NCBI GenBank assembly: GCA_945643635.1
Contig: CALZFC010000019.1
Span: 872,001 to 936,000, forward strand
From: Allodiplogaster sudhausi
Taxonomy: Eukaryota; Nematoda; Chromadorea; Rhabditida; Diplogasteridae
Direction of reading: 5' to 3'
Length of the DNA: 64,000 nucleotides
The position numbers were made by a program, and so were the translations under genes. The notes under the pieces are model-generated. The model made no database searches and was not told the origin of the DNA. It was given only the letters and a program-made list of their open reading frames with translations. This document shows positions 1-13,000 of this stretch, piece by piece (position 1 is the first letter of the stretch; each line of letters begins with the position of its first letter).

Positions 1-1
1 C

Positions 2-7
<6 letters not shown>

Positions 8-35
<28 letters not shown>
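8..35. repeat. (CT)n microsatellite
   Basis: A pure CT dinucleotide tract lies at the left edge of the window, upstream of the transporter start. The rest of 36-258 shows no recognisable exon and is probably the 5' flank or leader of the next gene. Confidence 0.9.
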
Positions 36-37
<2 letters not shown>

Positions 38-258
38 TCTTACTCGTCTGCTTCCCTCCCCAACAGCAGCGATCATGTAGGCCTGAATGATAAGACAGTC
101 TATGGAGCGGCTGCAGTGACCAGCTGCGGACACTGCTTCTTTGCTTGAATTCTAAATCTTCAAAAGTAATTTTGATTATAAAGGAAAACCCTTTTCATTG
201 TTATTGCATTTTTATGAATAAATGGCGAAAATGATCTCTCCCTTATAGCGCGTGGAGA

Positions 259-3200
259 ATGAACGGAGATGCGAAGCCATCTTCTGAAGAGTCTCCGCGA
301 CCTCGCCTCCTCTCCTTCAATCCACTCCATCTCGACCCGGACAAGCTGCTTCAGGCTTATGGCACTTTTGGACGCTTCCAGGTTCTCTCTTCAGACTCTC
401 TACCTATTCTTACACGGAATCTAGAGCCTGATAAGCATTCCTCTCTGTGCTTAACATCTAATTCGGTACGCAGTGACCATAATGTGAAGAACTACATAAC
501 AAAGGTAACTTGTTGTGAGTGAAAGTACGAGCTACTGTCTAATCAATAAAAAAAATAATAAATACCGATTTTAGCTTGTTTCCTTCACGCTTGCGATCGC
601 GCCCTCTTTGCTGTACGCAGCGAATATGATGGTGATGCCCTTCGTGGCAGAGGAGGCCGACGACTTCTCTTGCCACCTTCGGAACAACAGCCAGCTCGCG
701 CTGGTTCGGTTCCCTTGAAGTGTTCAAAACTAAGACAGATCTTCAGTCACATAGAATGTTTCAAATAAAGGACTATTCACTACATCCTTTTCCAAATAGT
801 TTACGGAAGTCTCCTTGTAGAATTACACGGTTCTTGATCGCTGCACAGTACAAGATGTAAGGACAGGCAGCAATCATTCTTGCGTCTCTCTACTGGGCAA
901 GTTTCACCGCCAAACGGGATATTTGGTGATTCTCGTCAAATATAGTTTATGAAAGAACTGCGCTATATTTAGGGTCGCTGACTTATTTCGAATACAAGGG
1001 CGGATCAATAGACACCATTGCGAAGGAGGTGGGCATCTTGATGACTTTGCACTGGCATAAAGGAATATTGTTGCAGTTCAATCTAGTTTGCGAGGAAAGC
1101 TCCATGCTTGAGCACGGCTCTTCTATTTATCTGGCAGGTCAGACGCAGTCTTTAGGAATACAAGTCATCATTTCTGTGTAATCTTTGACTTAGAATTTAC
1201 ATAGAAGTAAACCAAGCAAGTCAGAAGGGGAAAAATAGTTGTGAGAGTGAGAGAGAATGTTCTGGAAGACTCTCCCTGCCCGTCCAGGCACGATGGCTTC
1301 TCTTGTGATGTCGACTCTGTCGGATCGGGCCGGCCGCCGTCGTACCTTCCTGCTGACTCTCTGGCTGCTGACTGCCGCCAACCTAGTCGTGGCCTTCTCC
1401 CCCAACTACTACTTCTTCCTTGTCTTGCGTGCAGTGGCTGGCTTCGGAGCAGGAGTCAGTCGCTGAAACAACAGAAATATTGATCATCTGAATTCTATTA
1501 GTTAGAACGACGATTTTAGATTATACTTCCTCTTTATCAATGCAGGGAAATGGAGGCGTCGCTGCAATCATGTACACAGAAGCGGTTGCAAGAGAATTCC
1601 GAGACTTCATCGGAGTGGTGAGCTGTTCCCTTCTCAACCACTCTTTGATGAGATTGAGAAATCAGTTTTGATTTCTTCCTTTTTGAAACTAAAAAAAACA
1701 ATAATGATGCGGAAATGTACCTGTAGGTAGGCGCGTTCTTCTGGGTGGCCGGGTACTTCTTGGCCGGCGGGGCTCGACTCCTCTTCGTCAACTGGCGTTG
1801 GGTTTACGTCTGCGTGTCCGCTCCTGCTCTCCTCACCATTCCATACATTTGGTTAGAGCGTCAATAAAAAAGGAGGAAATCTAAAGTTTCGTATCAAATA
1901 TATTTAAAAATAAGAAATTTATTTTCTTTAATTTTAATTAATAAAACAGTGAAGACTTGAAGTTAGCCAAGGTTTCTGCCGGAGTCTCTGTACTGGATGC
2001 TGCAGACGGGCAGAGAGGACGGAGTGCACAGGTTTCTTTTCTTTCCACCTTTTGTGCCATTATTTGAGGCATAAGGAAATAAATAAATAAACAGAAGGTA
2101 GAATAAAGAATTAAGATACATCCGCTCGGCCACTCGCATGAATGGCCCTCCCAGTGTTCCCTTCCGGGATTGCAGAGTGGAACGGCCAAAGGAGCTGCAG
2201 AGCACCTCGCTCCTCAAGGCAATCAGGTTTTCTTCTTCTACTACTCATTGTTTGAGTTTATCCCAAGTAGTTTTTGTTAAAGGAAGTATCCGACGAAAGA
2301 ATACCGTATCTAATAAAATTACGTTTCAAACTGTGCTAAACTCCCAACTGGATGAGCCTTTTTTGAGCGCCCGCTACAAAATTTCAAATGTGAAACGTAT
2401 GTGTATCTAACCTCTCTCGACTTCTTTCATTGTCTCGTTTTTCTCTAACGTCTGTATCTCTCATCCCTTGGTGAAAATGGGGTGCTAAGTGGGCAAGACA
2501 GGCAGAGACTGCCGCTTCTTCCCACCCATTGGCACTCCTTGCTTGGATTTGAGCATACACCGTATTCATCGACAGAGACGTTTTCTACCGTATTCCAAAA
2601 AACAAATGCAAATTTCTGGCTAAATACAGACTTTCGTAAAGCGGGATCACCTCTAATCGATCTTTTAGGCCAGACTTGATCATATGGGAATATAAAAGAA
2701 GAAGTTATTTTTTCGTCGGATACTTCCTTTAAGGAATAATCGATGAAATGTTAAGGAATCCTTGGCTCTTGCTTCAATTTGTGATTGGCTGCATCGTTGC
2801 GTTAGTCAAATATCATTTAAAAAATTATTTTTATTTTATTTTAATCGTTCTTAAAAATTGAGTTGATGAATATAAATATCTTGATTGCTTGCAGCATTGA
2901 CATGAATCTAACGTACTGGGCCCTTTCTCTCTTCTCGACTGACCTCTCAGAGGATAAGATGACAGGCTTCTTCCTCTCTGGACTCATTGAGATCCCCGCC
3001 GGCATTGCTACTTACTTCTTCTTGGTTATTCTCTTTTCTTTCCCCTCTATCTCTTTTACTATAAAGATGCTCACTAACCCATGTGACTTTTCTATTAGTA
3101 ACTTATTGACAGCGCTCAATGAGGAGGAAAGTAGTGACGACTTCAATGCTCACCCTCACTGGCTCGTGCATTCTTGCGGCCATTTACATTCCAAGTTAGC

Positions 3201-4340
3201 CATCCAGGCAATCTTTCTTATCTTTCTCTCTCGATTCATTTCTTCCTTGCCCTCTACACTTCCGTTTCATTAGGCAAAGCGAGCTGGACAATGATCTTTC
3301 CTTTGATGGCAAAGATGTTCAATTCCATCGCGTGGGCATCGATGCCTCTTTCCCTCTCTGAAATGGCTCCTACAACGATTCGGTCAGGATTCAATAGTAA
3401 TCGTAGTTATAACCTTATGTATATTCTTTCGATAACTGCGCACGCATTTGTATGGATGCCACAGTTTAAAGTTTTTATATATATGAATATTGCTGCAGGA
3501 ATACATTCTGTGGTTGTATCTGGTTCGTCGGGGACCTTGGCTCGGTTGCATCTCCATATCTTCAGCTTCTTGTCAGCTCGTTATAAAAAAAGTTTCAAAT
3601 GTTGATTCTTTTCAAAAAGCAATTGGAGAGAATACGACCTGTTCCACCTCTTAATTTACTAATTTAATTTATTCATACTTACATCAAATAATGATATGAC
3701 AATCTCCTGAGCAGAAAGGAATGAGCCCCGATGCGCCGCTGGTTCTCATTTGCGTGCTCTCTTTCATTTCGGCTGCCCTTGCTCTTCTCCAAACTGACAC
3801 CACAGTCAGTCTATTTAGCTAGCCTTGCAGAATAAGTCAAATATAAAGGTTTGCAAGTAAACTTGAGAAATGCAGGGGAAGGAAATGGTAGCAAACATGT
3901 CCGACTTCGATGGGGGACCGCTGGCGAATCTCTTCGGGGGAACGAAGAGAAAACGAGCTTCCACGACTCGAAGGACTCCTCACGCAAACGCTCAACAAAA
4001 TGTTCGATAGTACTACCATGTTATTTTTATGCGTAATATATAAATATATTTTTTTTTTTGCTATAAATGTTTGTCTGAAAAACGCCTTTGCAGGTGAACG
4101 AAGAGAGAAGAGAAGAAGAAGAGAAACGAATGATTCCCATGCTTGAAGTGGCAGAGTCCGTGGAAGCACGTGAAGGTAATAAAAAATTTTCGTAGCTGCC
4201 AATCATAGTATTCTTTTTGACGCTCATTCCAGCAAAAAAAAATTCTTCTCAAAAAGGTCCTTACTATTTCAGACGAGCAGTCGAATGGAGTGAGAAGTGC
4301 TCGAAATACTACAAATAAAGACGATACAATAAATATTTGA
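259..4340 (+). CDS. SLC22-family organic ion transporter (MFS), 18 exons
   Basis: Predicted plasma-membrane major facilitator carrier of the organic cation/anion (SLC22) type; the substrate cannot be told from sequence. Exons by splice phase: 259-381, 575-703, 999-1028, 1077-1137, 1288-1454, 1546-1617, 1727-1851, 1972-2031, 2116-2226, 2756-2800, 2895-3024, 3113-3194, 3274-3382, 3499-3571, 3715-3804, 3876-4001, 4094-4175, 4273-4340. They total 1683 nt, or 560 aa, usual for the family. Diagnostic pieces in order: N-terminal YGTFGRFQ; an extracellular segment ending in EFNLVC; the loop 2-3 motif LSDRAGRRR; NWRWVY before TM6; LPESLYWML at the start of the central loop; AIDMNLTYWALS in TM7; SMRRKVVTTSML in loop 8-9; SEMAPTTIR in loop 10-11. 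The cysteine-rich extracellular loop looks short, so a small exon may be missed between 703 and 999. The last three exons encode a charged cytoplasmic tail I do not recognise. Confidence 0.85.
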
Positions 4341-6070
4341 ATACCTCTTGAGTACAGTGGAACACAGTTGTGAACAGAATGGGAAGAAAGTCAGACAGAA
4401 GAGATTAGCGCGGGTTTACAATCAGTAGCCGGGTTATCATCCTTCTTATCAAGTGTTCCGGCGAGAAAGGATGCTCGTTGTGAGCGTTTTGGAGTCACCT
4501 CGACTGGTCGGAAAAGTATTTTAAGGACTCATATGATGAACACGATCCCAATTATTATTGTTACAAATTTGTATAGATAACAACATAAATAAAACATTTA
4601 TTTATAGCTCATTTGTATTTAAAAAAAATAAGTTAAGTTGCAATACCTAAACGAATTGGTATAGTTTTAATCATTTACATGGAATATATTTTAATTATTT
4701 ATACCAAATAAAGATAGTTGTAAACCGGATGGAAAACTGTAACTTTCAAAGAAATTAACAAGGTACATACGAAAGAAATTGAACAATTTATTATCATCTA
4801 ACGCAATCAATTATTGATTAATTGGTATCTGGTTATTGAATACGCACTGAAATTGTATCAATTTATTTGGTGATGTAAAAACAATCCCATTACCAGCAAT
4901 TCGGTGATAGACTACATTGAAGTTGCGTAAACTGGGTGCTTTACTACGCTTCCGGAACGCATTAAACAAAGAAAAAGGGAAGGTCATGGTCAGTTCCTTT
5001 CCATTTCTGTTCCAGACTTATGATTGAGAGAGACGAACGAAGAGGAGAAGGACATGGAATGGATGAGACGAAAGTAAGAAAGTAAATCCAATAGAGAAAA
5101 AGAGCGCTGAGAATAGAACAACTTAGGGCCTGAACTGGTTCCTTCCGTTCGGCATGCATCTCCTTTTCTCCGCTTCACGCCTTTACTCTTTCAGGAAAAT
5201 CACACTTTATCAGTTATAATCACATAGACAAGAATTCGCGATATAGGTAAAGAGACAGTGACATTGATAGAGAAAGGGAGAGAGAGAGATATTTATAGAG
5301 AACGAGATATTAACAGAGATTGTTATTAATACACAGAGAGAGAGAGAGAGAGAGATAGAGAGAAAGAGAGATAGAGGGAGAGATGGAGTGAGAAAGAAAA
5401 GGGAGAGTATTCGATGAAGAGACAAGTGGAATGCATTTTATCCTGAAGTGAAAAGGGAGCCAGAAGTGTGCGTGGGAAATCTACATTTATCCGTTGCGCT
5501 TGACTCAATCACAGGTTTCTTCTTCACTTTCTTCTTGGGTGGTCGTGAAGAATCCGCCATCCGCATACATCCATTTCTACTTTGTAATGATTCAATGAAC
5601 TATTTCGATCCGGTCATTAATTTGAATAGACAAGATAGCGAGAAGTGTATATTTCCTGTCATTCTCACCCACACACATCCTGACCCCTTTTCGATTCGAG
5701 AGCAGAGAAAGTGGAATGAAGAGAGTGAGAGATGAGACAGTGAAGAAAGGGAGAGAGAGCGCGAGTGAGAGAGTGGGCGGGGGAAAGAGAGCGGAAGAAG
5801 AAGTGAAGAGAGTGAGTTAAAAGCACTCTCTCACCTTCTCTTCTCCCTTACCTGGCTACGCTAAATGAGAGCGAAAGGGAGAGGAGTTGCCTGCTGCTCT
5901 GAATTTCAAAATGAAATTCGGTCTAAACGTAAAAGTGAAAGCCGTAACGAGATCGTGACACTTTTTCTTTGCTTTGGCCAGCAGCCGCCGCTTTCTCTGC
6001 TCAGACAACCCTTTGGAATCTTTCACTTTAGATAATATTTGTGTACTGTAACAGAAATGTTTGAGTTAGC
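4341..6070. other. Intergenic region between transporter and lipase
   Basis: About 1.7 kb with no exon I can support. The left half is AT-rich (probable transporter 3' end). From about 5270 there are GA-rich tracts (5276-5380, 5748-5830), then sequence leading to the lipase start. The lipase promoter is probably in the last few hundred bases; no specific element could be assigned. Confidence 0.5.
4588..4593 (+). terminator. Candidate poly(A) signal AATAAA for the SLC22 gene
   Basis: An AATAAA hexamer lies about 250 nt past the stop codon in AT-rich sequence. Another AATAAA (4328-4333) sits inside the last codons, so the 3' UTR could be very short if that one is used. Confidence 0.4.
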
Positions 6071-9000
6071 ATGCGGCAGCTGCGCCGCGATGCTTTCGTG
6101 TCCTTCTTCGTCTTCCTCTTCCTCTCCGAGATTGTCTACTGCCAAATGGAAGAGGCTCCGCTTCTTTCTGTCGACCAAGAATCACTCATGACTGTTGTAT
6201 GCACACTAATAATGCTCTCTTCGAATGGGGCGAATTCAGTAAATGTAAAAAAAAACAACAACAAGCAATTCAGCCTGAGATCATCCGCCATTACGGCTAC
6301 CCGGTGGAGGAGCACAAGGTCATGACTGAAGACGACTACATCCTCACTGTTCATCGCATCCCGCATGGAAGAAACGGTTTCAATTCTTTTAATTTCAGTT
6401 CGAGAAATTACGCAATCTAGGGAGTTACAAATTATTGAAACGAAAATAGATAGAAAATATTCAAGGAATATTTGCAGAGTCGCCTGAGAGAAAGAATGAG
6501 ACGAGGCCGGTCGTGTTTCTGCAGCACGGACTTCTCTGCAGCAGCAGCATGTGGGTGCTCAATCTTCCAGCGCAGTCAGCAGGTCTGCCCCTCCCATTTG
6601 GTAGATCATTCTGCTCTGTAGCAGATCATTCATTATCAGTGCAATCCTAGTGCTTTACTGAACATTTTCTCTAGTCCATTAAAATAAATGTATGCATATT
6701 TAGGCTTCATCTTCGCGGATGCTGGCTTCGATGTTTGGATGGGCAACTCGCGTGGGAACATCTACTCGCAGAAGCACGCGAGTATGGACTCAGACAGCGA
6801 GGATTACTGGAAGTTCAGGTCGGTTCAGTAGTACTTGCATTTCTTATAGAGGAAGGTGAAATTGGAGTGCAAGCGAAACTGACTGAGATAGAGAATGAAC
6901 GAGGGATAGAGAGAGAGAGAGAAAGAGAGAAAGAGAGAGAGATATGTGTTTCAGCTGGGAAGAGATGGCGATGTATGATCTGCCAGCCGTAGTGGATGGC
7001 ATCCTCCTCTTCACCAAACAGCCCTATCTCTACTTTATCGGCCACTCTCAGGTGGCTCTCTTTCCACCTTTCGTTGACTGTTTAGCAAGAGATACTTGCA
7101 GGGAAATCTGATGATGTTTGCGAGGCAGGCAACGGATCCCTCCTTCGCATCCAAGGTTATATTCTTATCATTCCTAGTAAGTCCATTTGACAAACGCCGG
7201 AGAATCTTCAGATACGAAAGAATTTCGCTCTTGCACCGATCGGCCGGCTCGGACACGTCCAAGGGCTCTTCCACTATCTCGGCAAGATGTACGACCAGTT
7301 CAAGGTGTGCATGGGAAAAGAGTCAAAGGACATAAATAAACATCTTTATTGGGAATAAATAAATGAGGATCCGTTCAGGCGCTAATGACTCTTTTCGGCG
7401 ACAGTCAATTCCTGCCTAACAATCTGCTCACTCGCGTCCTGGCCGATCTCGTCTGCGATGCAGAGATCTCCAGCAAACTCTGCACCAATCTCATCTTCAT
7501 GGTCTCCGGGCCGGACAGTCGACAGTTCAACCATGTAAGTTGTTATTTGTATACTTGAATAAGTACATATGTATGTTAGCTTCTTTTTTTCGTTAAAATA
7601 TGTCATTTTCTAAGACTCGCATTCCGATCTACCTCGCACACAACCCGGCGGGCACTTCGATGCGCACAATTGTCCACTACGCTCAAGTCATTTCTTTTCT
7701 ACCAATTCTAAGATAGCATGACGAAGGATTCCGACGACTTCAACCTTCAATAAAACTGCTTGCAGATGGTGCACTACAAACGAATGTCTCCATATGATCT
7801 GGGTCACGGGCAGAACCTCAAGAAGTACGGAGCGGTTAGTTCATCTATTTTTTGCCTCAAACTGGAAAATAAAATCAAATATCCATTAGTAAAACGAACT
7901 AGCTGGCATTTTCCAGCCGATCCCACCAGAATACGACATCTCGCGAGTCTCCTCCCCCACCTACCTCTTCTACTCCGATTCCGACTGGCTCGCCGCAGCC
8001 GAGGACGTTGAGTCCTTCTTCCTGCGCTTCCTCAACAAAAATGTGCTCAAATTCGCAACGTCAGTTCTGTTTGTGGCTCTGTATGTACAAATGTAATTAA
8101 TAACGAGATACCTTGTAGAAAGCTGAACGGTTTCAACCACAACGACTTCATGTGGGGACTCCAGGCACGCAAGGAAATTTACGATCCAATCGGTTGGTTT
8201 AATAATATTTCACATATGATGTTAATAAAATAGTCTGTTTAATTTATGAGCTTTGCTACCAATCTTTTTTTTTTAGCAAACATCATCAGGCAAGATGTAC
8301 GCCGCCAAGAGATTGCGAAGACACTCGGCAAGCGCAAGGAGCACTTCAGATTCAGGTTAAATTTACGATTACTTCTGACTCGAAGTTTTTCACGCAAGTA
8401 CATAGAGTCGTAGATTTTGGCTATTATTGCACTAATTTTAGAACAAAGCATTGCTTGCAGGAAACAAGCGCGCCATTTGAGGGGCCTGTCCAAGCACAAG
8501 AAGGAGAAGCTGCCCGAACTGGACGTCAGTTTGGCCCCTTCGCTTTCATTTTGTCTCTGCACAGTTTGCGCTCAATTCTCGCTTTAATTAATTTTGCATA
8601 GTTGCATAATTTTATATCAATTTAGCAGGAGACTCTTTCCGTGTTGCTGCAAATGTCGGAAGGTCTCACGCCATCCCCACCTTCGATTTCATCCGCAATT
8701 TTCATGAATACAACAGCAGACAGCCCGACATCGCCATCTACATCGACAGTTGCAGTTGCTAGTTCTTCTGACTCTCCAACGTCTGCTTCTCCTCCTCCGA
8801 ATGCCACTCTGCCGACTTCATCGTCTCCAACAACGGCAGTAGCCATCTCTTCCTCCTCGTCTTCTACTTCATCTAGCACTTCGACGGTACCTTCAGAGAT
8901 AACTCCAGTCGTGACTTCCACAGAAACTTCCCTGGAGACAACCCGAAGGGCGAAGAAGTCAAAGAGAAGGAGAAACAGAAAGCACGACGCTTCCTTCCGA

Positions 9001-9090
9001 AAGATGACGACGCCTGCGACACTCGCTGAACTGCACTCAGCTGAAAGTTTACCATTAGCCTTCAACGATGTTTTGGAGGAGATGGCTTGA
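6071..9090 (+). CDS. Secreted/lysosomal acid lipase with Ser/Thr-rich tail, 15 exons
   Basis: Alpha/beta-hydrolase of the gastric/lysosomal acid lipase family, hydrolysing acylglycerols or steryl esters. Exons: 6071-6196, 6274-6376, 6478-6582, 6704-6818, 6955-7051, 7102-7155, 7212-7304, 7379-7534, 7615-7686, 7766-7834, 7917-8059, 8119-8192, 8277-8355, 8461-8524, 8629-9090. They total 1812 nt, or 603 aa. The first exon begins with a hydrophobic signal peptide ending near VYCQ. Family marks: HYGYPVEEH and [16 protein letters not shown] (oxyanion region); [14 protein letters not shown]; the nucleophile box GHSQG, split by an intron after the Q; HNPAGTS; the acid in YSDSDWLA; and the His in [11 protein letters not shown]. 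The triad is therefore intact. The family normally ends soon after KEIYDPI (about 400 aa). Here three more exons add a basic stretch, then a Ser/Thr/Pro-rich segment and a [10 protein letters not shown] basic patch. Phases join these exons to the lipase, but only RNA would prove it. Confidence 0.88.
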
Positions 9091-10003
9091 TTACAAGGGA
9101 TTTCGAGTGAGTTGAACACCTGCCTGTATATATTTGGAATGCCATTAATATATTTAGAAATATCATCTTGTGTAGATCTTTTGTGAAAACTGATAGTGTT
9201 CACTTATAAAAATGACACTATTCTCTTTTCTCGCAACTTTTATACGTGACAAACCATTCAACTACTCAGTATACTTTATTAACGGTGTTAAAAGTAGAAA
9301 GAAAGGAGAATCTGATTCTGAACCAATGGATACAAGGAGCGAACCGTAATTGGAGAGAGGGTTAAGGCACACTTCAAACACAGCGGAAGACGGTAGGAAA
9401 AGAACATCAATAGATTGGAATACGATGAACACTTCCGTAGAAATCACGGCGATTCCACTCTGTTGATCGTTGCTTCCCGGCTCGTTGATAAATAGAATTG
9501 TCAAGCCTACTAAGGTTATCACTCTCATCACTTTGTATATCAATCAATAAGCAGTACCCAATTACTCTTTTCAGCTACTCAAACTGGTCCAGAAGTAGGC
9601 TGAGCAAAAGGAACACAACAAATAAACGACAGCAAAATAATCTGACTCTGCCTAAATGGGAAGTTGTAAGCAAAAGAACTCAACTAGAACTACAGGGGAA
9701 ATGGAGAAGCTAACCCGGTCTTTGCCTTTTCTGAGCGGAGGCAGAAAGAGCAAAGACAAGGAGCGAGCAGTGAGCAAATCTGAATTGGTCGAGGCACACT
9801 CTGGAGATGAGATATCAAGGAGAGGAGAGGGAAAGGATGACAAATACTCTGACGGAAGAAATGGAATACAGCTCATATTTAGCTAAGTCTAGCTGAACAA
9901 TAATATAAGCCATCAAGCTTCAGATGCCACAGGAAGCGTCAAATTAATATTAACGAGATGGAAGAATGTTCTAGAAGAAGACTGAGTACTCGGAGGAGGG
10001 AGA
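9091..10003. other. Convergent 3' UTR region of lipase and RyR
   Basis: No exon is supportable. On the plus strand an AATAAA at 9621-9626 could end the lipase transcript. On the minus strand TTTATT at 9275-9280 (AATAAA in sense) could end RyR. If both are used, the transcripts overlap tail to tail by about 350 nt. The short plus-strand ORF at 9656-9886 is lysine/serine-rich without family features and is left unannotated. Confidence 0.45.
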
Positions 10004-13000
10004 CTAAGACTGCAGCAGCTGGTCTTCGTACTGCTTCACGAAGCACTCGCCGACGGGGAAGAACTCCCAGTCTCGGTTGTCGTACTTCTCTCTCACGTAG
10101 GTCTCCTGACCTGTGTACTCCGTCTGGTCCTTGTTCACGAGGTGTTGAAGGAAGAACCTGTGATTGTGTGAGAAAATGCAATGCTTGGGATATCACAAAT
10201 TCGCAAAATATATATTATAATAAAGAGGGATTAAAAGGGCAGACATACAAATAAGAGGCGAAGTTGTGCTCCTTGGTGACGTGGATCTCGAAGCCGCGGG
10301 GGATTCGGTCGAAGGTCTCCTTGTTGATGTCGCAGATGAAGCACGAAGACTCCAGCTTCTCCGTCGCCGACTCTTGCTGGTCACGTAACTCGCCGAACGC
10401 GTCGATGATCAAACCTGGCAAGATGCCAATTTCAGAATGATCTCATAGCAAGCATACTTTGCACCCTTTCATTTCTATCTGTTACTCCTTTATTCCATCA
10501 TGGTGCCCAGAAGAGGGATAGAACAGCAGAGTCGGAGAGAAAGCGCAGAAAGTGAGATCTTGGGGCGGAAATTAAGAGAGTTAGGAAAAGAGACAGCGAA
10601 AGAAGAGAGAGAAAGAGAGGATGAACGCGGTCAATCGACGTGCACTAAAAGGCGTCTCTCAGAAGTGCACGACTAACTGCGCGGCGGAGGACGCCCAAGT
10701 GCAATGGCTAAAAGAGAAACGAGAGAGTGCGACCTCTAACAGAGAATGGATTTCGTGCCAAACAGATTAGCGGAGGGCAAGATGCCGAAAGATACTTCAC
10801 TATTTAAAGTAAATCTTACTAGGTTAGGGAGAAAACGTCCTAAAAAAAAAGTTATATTTAAATATCTTTTCCTTCAAAACGCACGCAGACCTTGCATGAT
10901 GGCGAGGAGGATGACGATGACAAAGAAGAAGAAGGAGATGTCATACAGCATACGAGAGTACTGATTCACGTCACCGTACGGGGACTCCAACTCATCTCCA
11001 ATACCACCTCCAGCTCGCACTCCCGCGTAGAAGTGGTAGATGAAACACTGGAGAGGGAGAGAGAAAGAGAGATGGAGACAAAGAGAGATGGACAGAAGGA
11101 GAAAGAGACAGCGAGACGGAGCGGAAAAAAAGAGTTCTAACATTGAACATGGAGTGGCACTTCCTGTCTGGCTCCTCTCCGTCTTCTCCTTCTTGGACGT
11201 AAAACTTGCGGAAGAAGTTGAAGCCGATGACAGTGTAGAGATACATCACCACCAGAGTCATCATGATTGTCAAGATCAGCTGAAACAATCAAGTTTTCTT
11301 ATTTATATATGCTCTACAATCATCCTATATATATTAATAAATATACATATTTGTTATCGAAGGATATGAATGAAAGATGGGAATATTTCATGCCTGCTTG
11401 AGGTTGTGAGTGACGGACTGAAGAATGGCCTTGAGCATAGGGAAGGAGAGAACGACGTCGATGAGGTGGACGGCGTAGAAGAATGGAGACACGAATCTGG
11501 CAACGCATGGGGTTAATCGACAAAAACGATTACAGAAAAAACAATAAGGAAGAAAATAATCCTCACACGCCGAGAGCGGAGCAGAGAAGATATCCGACTC
11601 GGTAGATGAACTGGCCATTGGTGATGATCACTCCGCACCACAGCCAGCACGCGTACCTCAAAGCGTTCAAACGGCATAATTTTTATTTGATTTATTTTGA
11701 ATTTTTCTTTACACTACCGATAGTCGAAGGAAGTGTCGCCTGCCGCGCGCTCTTCACCGAGAATCGCCTTCAGTGTTTCATCGTCGTACTGGTCCTGAAG
11801 GAATCGTGAACGTAAACATTCTAGAGAATTGGTCCTCGAAAACAAACCGAGAAAACAAAACGAAGCCAACGTAAAATATCTAACCTTGTACTTCTGCTTG
11901 GTCTTTCGCCGAACAAACTTGTCCCAGTACTTCATGGGGAAAGACTTGGCAGAGATGACCATGCGGTCAATGTACCTAATCAAGAAGATATTCTAATTGA
12001 TAAGGCAGTGAGAAGAAGAACGAACCAGAAGAGCATTCCTTCGTAGTCAATCTCCTCGTCTTCGTCAATCCAGCACCCATCAAACATTAGCTTTCGAGCA
12101 ACTTCCTTCTCTCGTTTGAAGGTGATAAGCGGGATCTGAATAGAATTGAACAACTTTATAGTGAATATTCAAACTTTGTCGAGAACTATGTAGGTGGCAT
12201 GAAAAAAAAGAAAGTTAGTGTTAGAATAGGGATGCACGAACCTTAAGCTGGTAGAATGAGACGAGCAACGCGAACGAAGCACACAAATGCATGACTGAGA
12301 AGAATTTGAGCGCCTGCAAACATTCAAATTAAGAAAACGATTGGAAATGAGTGATTTAAAAGTTTAGTTTAAAAGTTTAAAAGCTCACGCAAGAGAAGAA
12401 GTAGCCAGAGATGTTGATGAATCCCCACTCGAAGGAGGCCATGTAGATGACTTCTGCATCGTCATCCGCATCTTCTGAGCCCTCGGGCACTGGATAAGAG
12501 CTTATAAGTAAATAAAACTAATTAAAAAGAAGCAAATCGGACCGGTCTGTTCTGTGTCGAGGATGTCCACGCGATGCGTCAGAAGAATGACGTTGATGAT
12601 GAAGGCGCAGATCAGAGTGGAGTACTCGATTTGCTTGAAATTTCGAGCCAGCAGATTCTTAAAGAAAGGGAATGATTTTGAATATAAAGTAAGAATATGC
12701 AAGGAGAAGATACCAAAACACAAAGAACAGACCAGAATGGATCCCTTGCTGTGGCCAGCGTTGCTATCAGCGATCTTCGGCTCGTAGACAGCCGGGCCAC
12801 TGGGCGGGGCCTGCGCCGACACTTGGGCAGCCGCGGCCTCCGCTGCCGCGAAGGCTGGCGCCGACTCGAACACACTCAACACACCACACGTTACTCTCCT
12901 CAATATCACCCTTCACAGTTCTCCTTTTCCATCACTCCGTTAATCCATCTCTAGTTCATGCCTTACTCTCTCCAAATGCAACCTCGGTGGCTTAGTCGGA

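Noticed and set aside
8277..9090. Treating the lipase tail exons as a separate gene
   Set aside because: Splice phases at 8192/8277, 8355/8461 and 8524/8629 all fit the lipase frame, and no independent start is evident; kept as one gene with a caveat.
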